This document shows positions 40,287-47,795 of a stretch of 64,000 bases of DNA, one piece after another (positions within the stretch are counted from its first letter, which is position 1; every line of letters starts with the position of its first letter). A model generated the notes under the pieces. That model was not told the origin of the DNA. It was given only the letters and a program-made list of their open reading frames with translations, and searched no databases. This DNA comes from Candidatus Enterococcus testudinis. Lineage in GTDB: Bacteria > Bacillota > Bacilli > Lactobacillales > Enterococcaceae. The stretch is from contig NZ_NGKU01000001.1 of the NCBI RefSeq assembly GCF_002140915.1, positions 1 to 64,000 on the forward strand. The letters are read 5' to 3'. Both the position numbers and the translations under genes were made by a program.

Positions 40287-40360
40287 TGTGAGTAGTCTAA
40301 CCAGGCCACTCTCTCTGCTCCTAGTCAACTAGGGGCCAAAGTCCACAGGGAGGTGAAAAA
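40287..40360 (+). promoter_or_regulatory. structured rpsF leader, possible ribosomal-protein autoregulation
   Basis: GGCC (40304-40307) and GGCC (40333-40336) enclose a hairpin CTCCTAG/CTAGGGG (loop TCAA, 40319-40336). The S6:S18 complex regulates rpsF operons through a leader in many bacteria, but I do not see a clear CCG-bearing motif, so the class is uncertain. Confidence 0.4.
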
Positions 40361-40363
40361 TCA

Positions 40364-40663
40364 ATGGAAAATACGAAATATGAAATTTTATACATTATTC
40401 GTCCAAACATTGATGAAGAAGCTAAATCCGCATTGATCGCACGTTTTGATTCAATCTTAACTGATAACGGCGCTGAAGTTATCGAGTCTAAAGATTGGCA
40501 AAAACGCCGTCTAGCGTATGAAATGGATGGATTCCGTGAGGGTATCTATCACATCGTTAAAGTTTCTTCTTCAACAACTGCAAGTGCAATCAACGAATTT
40601 GACCGTCTTGCAAAAATCAATGATGACATTATCCGTCACATGATTGTCAAAGAAGAAGCATAA
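40364..40663 (+). CDS. rpsF: 30S ribosomal protein S6
   Basis: Small-subunit protein of 99 aa that pairs with S18 on the central 16S domain. It begins [19 protein letters not shown] and contains [19 protein letters not shown], both typical. GGGAGGTG lies 10 nt before ATG. It leads the rpsF-ssb-rpsR operon, conserved across firmicutes. A perfect parS site lies just after its stop. Confidence 0.97.
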   Translation: MENTKYEILYIIRPNIDEEAKSALIARFDSILTDNGAEVIESKDWQKRRLAYEMDGFREGIYHIVKVSSSTTASAINEFDRLAKINDDIIRHMIVKEEA

Positions 40664-40666
40664 TAT

Positions 40667-40682
40667 TGTTTCACGTGAAACA
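40667..40682. promoter_or_regulatory. parS site, perfect match
   Basis: TGTTTCACGTGAAACA matches the firmicute parS consensus at all 16 positions and is a perfect palindrome. It lies in the 43-bp gap between rpsF and ssb, about 8 kb right of oriC, inside an operon, so ParB would load on transcribed DNA. Confidence 0.9.
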
Positions 40683-40706
40683 AAAGCGATGAGGAGATGA
40701 TGAACT

Positions 40707-41237
40707 TTGATTAATAATGTTGTACTAGTAGGAAGATTAACCAAAGATCCTGATTTACGTTACACATCTAATGGCACGGGTGTCGCAACCTTTACTTTGG
40801 CGGTAAATCGTAATTTTACCAACCAAAGTGGTGAACGCGAAGCTGATTTTATCAACTGTGTTATCTGGAGAAAACCAGCTGAAACCATGGCAAACTATGC
40901 GCGCAAAGGTACATTGCTAGGTATTACAGGACGGATTCAAACACGTTCTTATGATAACCAGCAAGGTCAACGTGTGTATGTAACAGAAGTTGTTGCTGAT
41001 AACTTCCAATTATTAGAGTCTAGAAATGCTTCAGAGCAAAGAAAAACGGATAATAACGGGAATAGCAATAATACGTATAACGCAAATAGTTCTAACAGTT
41101 CTTCTGGATTTGGTCACAATCAAACCAATCAAACTCAATCCTCTCAACCATCAGGAATGCCAAATTTTGATCGCGACAACTCTGATCCGTTCGGAAACGC
41201 ATCAATCGACATTTCAGACGATGATTTACCATTCTAA
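40707..41237 (+). CDS. ssb: single-stranded DNA-binding protein
   Basis: OB-fold protein of 176 aa that coats single-stranded DNA at forks. It starts at TTG with GAGGAG 11 nt upstream, which yields the universal [12 protein letters not shown]. The OB domain (about 1-105) is followed by a disordered Asn/Ser/Gln-rich linker and the partner-binding tail DDDLPF. It lies between the two S6/S18 genes as usual, and its upstream gap holds a parS site. Confidence 0.97.
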   Translation: MINNVVLVGRLTKDPDLRYTSNGTGVATFTLAVNRNFTNQSGEREADFINCVIWRKPAETMANYARKGTLLGITGRIQTRSYDNQQGQRVYVTEVVADNFQLLESRNASEQRKTDNNGNSNNTYNANSSNSSSGFGHNQTNQTQSSQPSGMPNFDRDNSDPFGNASIDISDDDLPF

Positions 41238-41260
41238 GAAATTGATAGGAGGGAAATAGG

Positions 41261-41497
41261 ATGGCACAACAAAGAAGAGGCGGACGCAAACGTCGTAAAG
41301 TAGACTATATTGCAGCTAACCATATCGAACATATCGACTATAAAGATATTGAATTACTAAAACGTTTCATTTCAGAACGTGGCAAAATTTTACCACGTCG
41401 TGTAACTGGTACTGGTGCGAAAAACCAACGCAAACTTACCATTGCAATCAAACGCGCACGTATTATGGGATTACTTCCATTCGTAGGCGAAGAATAA
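41261..41497 (+). CDS. rpsR: 30S ribosomal protein S18
   Basis: Basic protein of 78 aa, partner of S6. It starts [20 protein letters not shown] and ends with [14 protein letters not shown], typical of S18. GGAGG lies 9 nt before ATG. It is the last gene of the rpsF operon, followed by a terminator. Confidence 0.97.
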   Translation: MAQQRRGGRKRRKVDYIAANHIEHIDYKDIELLKRFISERGKILPRRVTGTGAKNQRKLTIAIKRARIMGLLPFVGEE

Positions 41498-41507
41498 ATC
41501 GACAGCA

Positions 41508-41546
41508 AATGACAAGCTTCTATATAGAGGTTTGTCATTTTTTTCT
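41508..41546 (+). terminator. rpsR terminator
   Basis: AATGACAAGCTTCT pairs with AGAGGTTTGTCATT (wobbles) around ATAT, followed by seven T. Confidence 0.82.
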
Positions 41547-41574
41547 ATTATTTGACTTGTTGAGCGTTATTTTA

Positions 41575-41597
41575 TTGTTCGTAAATATAACGAACAA
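41575..41597. repeat. inverted repeat upstream of gdpP
   Basis: TTGTTCGT (41575-41582) and ACGAACAA (41590-41597) form a perfect 8-bp inverted repeat around AAATATA. It could be an operator for gdpP; no binder is evident. Confidence 0.4.
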
Positions 41598-41629
41598 GAT
41601 ATATAAAATTGCTACTAATCAGAATTTCA

Positions 41630-41645
41630 CGTTTCACGTGAAACA
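41630..41645. promoter_or_regulatory. parS site upstream of gdpP
   Basis: CGTTTCACGTGAAACA differs from the consensus only at the first base (15 of 16). It lies 963 bp from the perfect site, so the two would form a local ParB loading cluster. Confidence 0.85.
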
Positions 41646-41678
41646 TTTTTTTGCATCATCGCCTAATTTCTTAAACTG

Positions 41679-41687
41679 TGGTAAAAT
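41679..41687 (+). promoter_or_regulatory. gdpP-rplI extended -10 promoter
   Basis: TGG followed by TAAAAT (41682-41687). No good -35 is seen. It would start transcription near 41694, 42 bp before the gdpP ATG. Confidence 0.45.
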
Positions 41688-41735
41688 AGGATAACGAAAG
41701 AGTACAAACTGGGAGAAAAATTGAGGGGTTTAATA

Positions 41736-43184
41736 ATGGCAGCAATTGGGTTGATTTCAATTGACAACTATGATGATTTGATTGAAAAAAAAGACGATAA
41801 GCAAGTATCTTATTTGAACTCGCTGATTACAACGCTGATTTCTGATTGGGCAAGTGAAAACAGTGTTTTTTACAAACGTATCAATTCAGAGCGTTTTCTT
41901 TTTGTTGCGAAGGATTCTGATATTGATCGGATGAAAGAAGACAAATTTCAATTTTTGACCCGCGTGCGACAGGTGGCTGAAAAAAATGATTTGCCATTGA
42001 CGATCAGTATGGGTATTGCTTATGGTCAAGAGTCTTTTGAGGTGATCGGGGAAGAAGCCCAAAATAATCTCGATGTGGCTTTAGTCAGAGGTGGTGACCA
42101 AGTTGTGTTGAGAGAGGCAGTCGAAGATGCCAAACCGCAATTCTTTGGGGGGAATACCGATGGTACACCAAAGAGAACGCGTGTTCGCTCTCGAGCAATG
42201 AGTACAGCGCTCAAAAAGATTTTTGCGGAGAATCAGCGGATATTTATCATGGGACACCGTTATCCTGATATGGATGCCTTAGGCTCTGCCTTTGGTGTTG
42301 CCTATATGGCAATGATGAGCGACAAAGAGTGTTATATCATCTTGAATCCTAAAGAAATCACAGCGGATATTGAGCGTGCCCTTGAGGAATTAAAGAAGTA
42401 TCCTGATCTTGAACGACTCGTGATTTCCGCTGATGAAGCAATCGATCTTTCAAATGACGATAGCGTTTTAGTTATGGTGGATTATCATAAACCATCGATG
42501 TCGATTTCTCAAGCTGTCTATGACGCATTTGAAAAAATTGCTGTGATCGATCACCATCGTCGTGGAGATGAGTTTCCTGACAAACCATTACTGACTTACA
42601 TTGAATCGACTGCTTCTTCTGCAGCAGAACTGGTAGCAGAATTGATTCAATACCGGGCAGCCCGTAAGTCATTATTGCCTAAGTTTATCTCTACCGCACT
42701 TTTAGCTGGTATCTATGTGGATACCAAAAACTTTACTGTGCGTACGACTGGCCGTACCTTTGATATAGCCGGTTATCTAAAAAATCAAGGTGCAGACACA
42801 TCTTTGGTTCAATATATGCTCAGTACAGATTTAGATTCTTATCTGATGATCAGTGAATTGGTATCACGAAGCAAACATTTTAAAGAAGATATCGTAATCG
42901 CTGCAGCAGATGAAGATCGCGTGTATGATAGTGTGACAGTAGCCAAAGCTGCGGATACATTATTGTCTATCAACGGCATCCACGCTGCCTTCGTGATCAC
43001 CAAACAACCAGGAGACTTGATTGGGATCAGTGCCCGCAGCACGGGCAAGGTCAATGTCCAAACGGTGATGGAGGCCTTGGGGGGTGGTGGCCATTTTACC
43101 AACGCAGCAACCCAAATCAAAGGAAGCAATATCGATGAGGTGGAGCATCGACTACGCAATGAATTAATCAATCATGATCAATAA
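41736..43184 (+). CDS. gdpP: c-di-AMP phosphodiesterase GdpP, N-terminally truncated (no TM or PAS domains)
   Basis: Hydrolyses c-di-AMP to pApA. The protein has 482 aa, whereas GdpP is usually about 655-660 aa. It begins inside the degenerate GGDEF domain (IGLISIDNYDDLIEKK, then SERFLFV), and the two membrane helices and heme-binding PAS domain are absent. The catalytic part is intact: GHRYPDMDALGSA (about 174), VDYHKPSM, the IDHHRRGDE site (about 270), and the DHHA1 motif GGGGHFTNAA (about 450). Only about 190 bp separate it from the rpsR terminator, too little for the missing part, and there is no frameshifted remnant. GAGGGG lies 9 nt before ATG 41736; an in-frame TTG at 41721 is an alternative. 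It is followed by rplI 15 bp later. Confidence 0.88.
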   Translation: MAAIGLISIDNYDDLIEKKDDKQVSYLNSLITTLISDWASENSVFYKRINSERFLFVAKDSDIDRMKEDKFQFLTRVRQVAEKNDLPLTISMGIAYGQESFEVIGEEAQNNLDVALVRGGDQVVLREAVEDAKPQFFGGNTDGTPKRTRVRSRAMSTALKKIFAENQRIFIMGHRYPDMDALGSAFGVAYMAMMSDKECYIILNPKEITADIERALEELKKYPDLERLVISADEAIDLSNDDSVLVMVDYHKPSMSISQAVYDAFEKIAVIDHHRRGDEFPDKPLLTYIESTASSAAELVAELIQYRAARKSLLPKFISTALLAGIYVDTKNFTVRTTGRTFDIAGYLKNQGADTSLVQYMLSTDLDSYLMISELVSRSKHFKEDIVIAAADEDRVYDSVTVAKAADTLLSINGIHAAFVITKQPGDLIGISARSTGKVNVQTVMEALGGGGHFTNAATQIKGSNIDEVEHRLRNELINHDQ

Positions 43185-43199
43185 CAAGGAGTGACCAAG

Positions 43200-43652
43200 A
43201 TGAAAGTTATTTTCTTACAAGATGTAAAAGGTAAAGGCAAAAAAGGCGAGATCAAAGAAGTACCGAATGGCTACGCCCAAAATTTTCTGATCAAAAACAA
43301 CTATGCCAAACCGGCCAATAATGAAAGTATGGCAGAATTAAAAGGCAAGCAAAAAGCCAAAGAGAAACAAGATGCAGAAATCCTCGCTGAAGCACAAGCG
43401 TTGAAAGAAGTTCTTGAAAAAGAAGAAACAGTGGTCAAGATCCAAGCCAAAGCTGGTGAAGATGGTCGTTTGTTCGGCTCAATCCCTTCGAAACAAATCG
43501 CTGACGCATTGAATAAACAATACAAAATCAAATTGGATAAACGCAAAATCGAGTTAGACCAACCGATTCGTGCATTAGGCTTCACACAAGTACCAGTAAA
43601 GATCCATCCACAAGTAACTGCGACCATCAATGTTCATACGGTCCAAGAATAA
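43200..43652 (+). CDS. rplI: 50S ribosomal protein L9
   Basis: Large-subunit protein of 150 aa with the two-lobe layout: an N-terminal rRNA-binding domain with [19 protein letters not shown] (about 13-31), a long connecting helix rich in Lys, Ala and Glu, and a C-terminal domain ending [11 protein letters not shown] 43200 (AAGGAG 10 nt upstream) is chosen over a GTG three codons earlier. It is co-transcribed with gdpP, a pairing common in firmicutes. Confidence 0.96.
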   Translation: MKVIFLQDVKGKGKKGEIKEVPNGYAQNFLIKNNYAKPANNESMAELKGKQKAKEKQDAEILAEAQALKEVLEKEETVVKIQAKAGEDGRLFGSIPSKQIADALNKQYKIKLDKRKIELDQPIRALGFTQVPVKIHPQVTATINVHTVQE

Positions 43653-43655
43653 GGG

Positions 43656-43687
43656 AAAGACCCAACAGTCAAATGTTGGGTCTTTTT
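43656..43687 (+). terminator. rplI terminator
   Basis: AAAGACCCAACA pairs perfectly with TGTTGGGTCTTT around GTCAAA, followed by T residues. Confidence 0.88.
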
Positions 43688-43709
43688 CAGGGAAGGTCAC
43701 AAAGGTCCC

Positions 43710-43738
43710 TTGTACTTTATAGGGTTATCTTGTAGAAT
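43710..43738 (+). promoter_or_regulatory. dnaB promoter
   Basis: TTGTAC (43710-43715), 17-nt spacer and TAGAAT (43733-43738), 29 bp before the dnaB start. Confidence 0.7.
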
Positions 43739-43767
43739 AAATGGACACTAGATGAGGAGCGAAAGGT

Positions 43768-45138
43768 ATGAATGAAGCGTGGCAGAACCAAGTCCCTCCA
43801 CAAGATATAGAAGCGGAACAAGCGGTACTGGGTGCAATATTTTTAGATGCTGAAGCGATTATCGATGCAATGGAAGTCATTGCACCGCAAGATTTTTATC
43901 GTCGAAGCCATCAAATTATTTTTCAAGCAATGATTCAATTGAATGACCGCAGTGAAGCCATCGATTTGATCACGCTGAAAGCGGAGATCGAAAAGAGCAG
44001 TAGTCTGGAAGATGTCGGCGGATTAACGTACTTAACTGAACTCAGTCAAGCGTCACCCTCCGCAGCCAGCATCGCTTATTATGCGAAAATCGTTGATGAT
44101 AAAGCTACTTTGCGTAACTTAATCCAAACTGCCAGTAGGATCGTCACACAAGGGTTTGAACAAGACGAAGATGTCCAATCCATCATTGATCAAGCAGAAA
44201 AAAGTATTTTGGAAGTATCAGAAAAGCGAAACAGCAATGGTTTCCAATCAATCGCAGATGTCTTGAATCGGACGATTGAAAATATTGATCAACTGGCGCA
44301 AAATAATGAAGAAATCACAGGACTGCCAACAGGTTACCCTGCATTAGACAAAATGACGGCAGGCTTGCAAAAAGAAGAATTGATTATTCTTGCTGCCCGT
44401 CCCGCCGTAGGTAAAACAGCTTTTGCGTTGAATATCGCGCAAAATGTGGGAACTAAAACAGATCGGTCTGTTGCTATTTTTAGTTTGGAAATGGGGGCCG
44501 AATCGTTAGTCAATCGGATGTTGTGTGCTGAAGGATCAATTGAAGCTGGTCATTTGCGAACTGGGCAATTGTCAGAAGAAGAGTGGCGTAATTTGATCGT
44601 GGCAATGGGGAGTTTATCCAATGCCAGTATCTATATCGATGATACACCGGGGATCAAAATTTCAGAAATACGTGCCCGTTGCCGAAAATTGGCTCAAGAA
44701 AAAGGCAATCTTGGCTTGATTTTGATTGACTATCTGCAGTTGATTGAAGGTACGGGTCGTGAGAATCGGCAACAAGAAGTATCTGAGATTTCCCGCCAAC
44801 TCAAAAAATTGGCGAAAGAATTGAAAGTACCTGTTATTGCACTTTCTCAATTATCGCGGGGCGTGGAACAAAGACAAGATAAACGCCCTGTGTTGAGTGA
44901 TATCCGGGAATCAGGATCCATCGAGCAAGATGCGGATATCGTAGCCTTTTTATACCGAGATGATTATTACCGCAGTGAAGAAGGCGAAGATGATAACCAA
45001 GAAGAGCAGCAAGACAACAATGTCATAGAAGTCATTATCGAGAAGAACCGGAGTGGTGCCCGTGGCACGGTTGAGTTGTTGTTTATCAAAGAATACAACA
45101 AGTTTTCTTCGGTATCACCGCGCACAGACTTTGGATGA
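43768..45138 (+). CDS. dnaB: replicative DNA helicase
   Basis: Hexameric 5'-3' helicase of 456 aa, called DnaC in Bacillus. The N-terminal collar domain (PPQDIEAEQAVLGAIFLD, about 10-27) binds primase and the loader. The RecA-like motor has Walker A ARPAVGKTAF (about 212), Walker B LILIDYLQLI (about 315) and the arginine finger region LSDIRESGSIEQDAD. GAGG lies 10 nt before ATG. It stands alone between terminators. Confidence 0.97.
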   Translation: MNEAWQNQVPPQDIEAEQAVLGAIFLDAEAIIDAMEVIAPQDFYRRSHQIIFQAMIQLNDRSEAIDLITLKAEIEKSSSLEDVGGLTYLTELSQASPSAASIAYYAKIVDDKATLRNLIQTASRIVTQGFEQDEDVQSIIDQAEKSILEVSEKRNSNGFQSIADVLNRTIENIDQLAQNNEEITGLPTGYPALDKMTAGLQKEELIILAARPAVGKTAFALNIAQNVGTKTDRSVAIFSLEMGAESLVNRMLCAEGSIEAGHLRTGQLSEEEWRNLIVAMGSLSNASIYIDDTPGIKISEIRARCRKLAQEKGNLGLILIDYLQLIEGTGRENRQQEVSEISRQLKKLAKELKVPVIALSQLSRGVEQRQDKRPVLSDIRESGSIEQDADIVAFLYRDDYYRSEEGEDDNQEEQQDNNVIEVIIEKNRSGARGTVELLFIKEYNKFSSVSPRTDFG

Positions 45139-45205
45139 TCAATGGTTCTCATTATAGACCAACGAGACAAGTCAACTAAAGCTCAATGAGCAAGCTACAC
45201 AAGAT

Positions 45206-45240
45206 TGGGTACACCTTTAAAAGAGGCTGTGCCTTTTTTT
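45206..45240 (+). terminator. weak dnaB terminator
   Basis: GGTACA pairs with TGTGCC (one wobble), with CCTTT/AGAGG inside, followed by seven T. Confidence 0.55.
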
Positions 45241-45278
45241 ATTCGTTTTTAAACGATATTTTTTTTGTCGGATAAAAA

Positions 45279-45291
45279 ATAGTTCGTTTTT
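45279..45291 (-). promoter_or_regulatory. putative PurBox upstream of purA
   Basis: Read on the minus strand, AAAAACGAACTAT matches the PurR box AWWWCCGAACWWT at 12 of 13 positions. Its centre is about 85 bp upstream of the predicted purA start point, near the distance used by the lactococcal PurR activator. A second, weaker copy may lie near 45241. Confidence 0.4.
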
Positions 45292-45335
45292 TAACCTTAA
45301 AAAATGAGAAATACAATTGAATATTCGATTTTAGA

Positions 45336-45364
45336 TTGAAAGCCGTTGCGAAACTTGTTACAAT
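45336..45364 (+). promoter_or_regulatory. purA promoter
   Basis: TTGAAA (45336-45341), 17-nt spacer and TACAAT (45359-45364), 38 bp before the purA start. Confidence 0.78.
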
Positions 45365-45402
45365 ACATAAGGAATGCATTAAACAAAGAAAGAGGTCATT
45401 TT

Positions 45403-46695
45403 ATGTCATCTGTAGTAGTAGTAGGTACACAATGGGGCGACGAAGGTAAAGGAAAAATCACAGACTTTTTGAGTGAAAACGCGGAAGTCATTGCACGTTA
45501 TCAAGGTGGCGACAATGCGGGACATACGATTAAATTTGACGGTGTGACCTATAAATTGCATTTGATTCCTTCAGGAATTTTCTATGCAGACAAAATCAGC
45601 GTGATCGGAAATGGCGTGGTCGTCAATCCTAAATCACTTGTAAAAGAGTTAGCATACTTGAAAGAAAATAATATAATAACAAAAAATTTAAAGATTTCTG
45701 ATCGTGCACATGTTATTTTACCTTATCATATCCAATTAGATCAGTTGCAAGAAGATGCAAAAGGTGAGAACAAAATTGGTACGACGATCAAAGGAATCGG
45801 ACCAGCCTATATGGACAAAGCGGCGCGGGTCGGTATTCGAATCGCAGATTTATTGGATAAAGAGATTTTTGAAGAACGCTTACGCATCAATTTGGAAGAA
45901 AAGAATCGTCAATTTGTCAAAATGTTCGATGCTGAACCGATTGATTTTGATGATGTCTTTGAAGAGTATTATGCCTACGGCCAACAAATCAAGCAATACG
46001 TCACAGATACATCAGTGATCTTAAATGATGCCTTAGATGCAGGCAAACGGGTATTGTTTGAAGGGGCACAGGGGGTAATGTTGGATATTGACCAAGGAAC
46101 GTATCCATTTGTCACATCTTCTAATCCAGTTGCTGGTGGCGTGACGATCGGTAGTGGCGTTGGCCCTTCAAAAATCAACAAAGTAGTTGGTGTTTGTAAA
46201 GCTTATACCTCTCGAGTGGGGGACGGTCCTTTCCCAACAGAGCTATTTGATGAAACAGGTCAACAAATTCGTGAAGTCGGTCGTGAATATGGAACGACAA
46301 CTGGGCGTCCCCGCCGTGTCGGTTGGTTCGATACCGTTGTGATGCGTCATTCAAAACGTGTGTCAGGCATCACCAACCTATCACTGAATTCAATCGATGT
46401 ATTGAGTGGCTTAGATACAGTTAAGATTTGTACTGCGTATGAATTGGACGGAGAGAAAATCTATCATTACCCTGCAAGTCTGAAAGAGTTAAATCGCTGC
46501 AAGCCAGTATATGAAGAATTGCCTGGTTGGTCTGAAGACATAACAGGGTGCAAAACGTTGGCAGATTTACCTGAAAATGCCCGTAATTATGTGCATCGTG
46601 TATCAGAATTAGTGGGTGTCCGTATTTCGACTTTCTCAGTTGGACCAGACCGCAATCAAACCAATATTTTAGAAAGTGTTTGGGCACAAATCTAA
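45403..46695 (+). CDS. purA: adenylosuccinate synthetase
   Basis: Joins IMP and aspartate using GTP, the first step from IMP to AMP. The protein has 430 aa. The P-loop is [14 protein letters not shown] (about 8-21), followed by [14 protein letters not shown], the IMP site with [17 protein letters not shown], and the GTP-base motif near [12 protein letters not shown] 45403 follows AGAGGT; the open frame upstream has no RBS. It is preceded by a good promoter and a possible PurBox, and complements guaB, which draws IMP to GMP at the other end of the window. Confidence 0.97.
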   Translation: MSSVVVVGTQWGDEGKGKITDFLSENAEVIARYQGGDNAGHTIKFDGVTYKLHLIPSGIFYADKISVIGNGVVVNPKSLVKELAYLKENNIITKNLKISDRAHVILPYHIQLDQLQEDAKGENKIGTTIKGIGPAYMDKAARVGIRIADLLDKEIFEERLRINLEEKNRQFVKMFDAEPIDFDDVFEEYYAYGQQIKQYVTDTSVILNDALDAGKRVLFEGAQGVMLDIDQGTYPFVTSSNPVAGGVTIGSGVGPSKINKVVGVCKAYTSRVGDGPFPTELFDETGQQIREVGREYGTTTGRPRRVGWFDTVVMRHSKRVSGITNLSLNSIDVLSGLDTVKICTAYELDGEKIYHYPASLKELNRCKPVYEELPGWSEDITGCKTLADLPENARNYVHRVSELVGVRISTFSVGPDRNQTNILESVWAQI

Positions 46696-46789
46696 AAAAG
46701 ACCCGTTTTAATGAACGGACAGTACAAGACAAAGCAAGAATCTAGTCAGATAAGCAAAAAAACGTTTGTTTCATTTGCTTCATCGCAAG

Positions 46790-46825
46790 AGAAATGCTTT
46801 TGTCTTGTGCTTTTTTTGCTATAAT
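46790..46825 (+). promoter_or_regulatory. purA weak terminator overlapping the degV promoter
   Basis: CGCAAGA (46785-46792) can pair with TCTTGTG before a run of seven T, forming a weak terminator. The same T tract leads into TGC-TATAAT (TATAAT at 46820-46825), an extended -10 for degV. Confidence 0.45.
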
Positions 46826-46849
46826 AAATCATATGAAAGGGGTGGAATC

Positions 46850-47725
46850 ATGTTTCAAATGATAACTGATTCTTGTTGTGACCTACCTGCGGAACGACTG
46901 GCTGAACTGGATGTCGCATTTATTCCAATGGTAATTGAACTTGAGGGGAAAGAATATACAGATGATATGGGTCAATCCTTTGATACGGATTGGTTTTTAG
47001 CAAAACTGAAGGAACATGCGCAACCAACTACGTCGCAAATCAATGTGGGCCGCTATATGGAATATTTCCGTCCATACGTTGAAGCAGGGACACCTATTTT
47101 GTATTTAGGCTTTTCATCTGGAATGAGCGGCTCTTTCCAAAGCGCGGTCCAAGCCGTAGCGTTGTTGAAAGAAGAATACGAAACAGTTGAAATTTCTCTG
47201 ATCGACACGAAATCAGCAAGTTTAGGTGAAGGATTTTTGGTTGCTGAAGCGGCACGACGTAAAGCGGAAGGTGCGTCATTGATGGAAGTGAGTCAATGGG
47301 TCGAAGCACACAAAATGCAAATTGATTCTTGGGTGACAGTGGATGACTTGAAACAACTGGAACGGGGAGGACGTATCTCTAAAACTGCAGCGGCAATCGG
47401 CGGTTTATTGAATGTCAAACCGATCATCACTGTTGATACGGACGGAAAATTGCGAAATGTCGATAAGGTGAGAGGCAGAAACAAATCGATTCAACACATC
47501 GTAGAACGCACGATTGCCAATTTGCAAGCAACTCAAACAAAGACTGTTTATTTGGCAAATGCTGGAGACGATGAAGCGGCGGAAAAAGTCATCGCAAGCT
47601 TGCGCGAAAAAATGCCGGATGTTGATATTTATCATTATCCATTAGGTCCTACGATCTCGAGTCATACGGGATACGGGTGTCTTGCGGTCTTCTCTTTTGG
47701 GACACAGCGCATAGCTGGTGTGTAA
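46850..47725 (+). CDS. DegV family fatty-acid-binding protein
   Basis: Cytoplasmic protein of 291 aa. It opens MFQMITDSCCDLP and has YLGFSSGMSGSFQSAV (about 82-97), where the SGMSGS loop holds the fatty-acid carboxylate, and RGGRISKTAAAIGGLLNVKP (about 166), the conserved basic turn. DegV/FakB proteins present fatty acids to the kinase FakA for phosphorylation. No fakA is nearby, so its role as a FakB is inferred from family. AAAGGGGTGG precedes the ATG. Confidence 0.92.
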   Translation: MFQMITDSCCDLPAERLAELDVAFIPMVIELEGKEYTDDMGQSFDTDWFLAKLKEHAQPTTSQINVGRYMEYFRPYVEAGTPILYLGFSSGMSGSFQSAVQAVALLKEEYETVEISLIDTKSASLGEGFLVAEAARRKAEGASLMEVSQWVEAHKMQIDSWVTVDDLKQLERGGRISKTAAAIGGLLNVKPIITVDTDGKLRNVDKVRGRNKSIQHIVERTIANLQATQTKTVYLANAGDDEAAEKVIASLREKMPDVDIYHYPLGPTISSHTGYGCLAVFSFGTQRIAGV

Positions 47726-47740
47726 TATCAAATGAAGGAT

Positions 47741-47788
47741 AAAAAAGCCATTGCGATTCCTGAAAAAACAGGAGGCAATGGCTTTTTT
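47741..47788. terminator. bidirectional terminator, degV and abc-F
   Basis: AAAAAAGCCATTGC (47741-47754) pairs perfectly with GCAATGGCTTTTTT (47775-47788), between convergent genes. Confidence 0.88.
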
Positions 47789-47795
47789 GTTGGTT

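Noticed and set aside
41509-41694. Hydrophobic plus-strand frame of 61 codons just before gdpP, considered as the missing TM part
   Set aside because: It overlaps the rpsR terminator, is in a different frame, has no RBS, and its hydrophobicity comes from a T-rich tract. It shows no PAS-like sequence.
41736-43184. Frameshift as the cause of the short GdpP
   Set aside because: The upstream DNA is too short for the missing 170 residues in any frame, so a deletion or a different gene architecture is needed.
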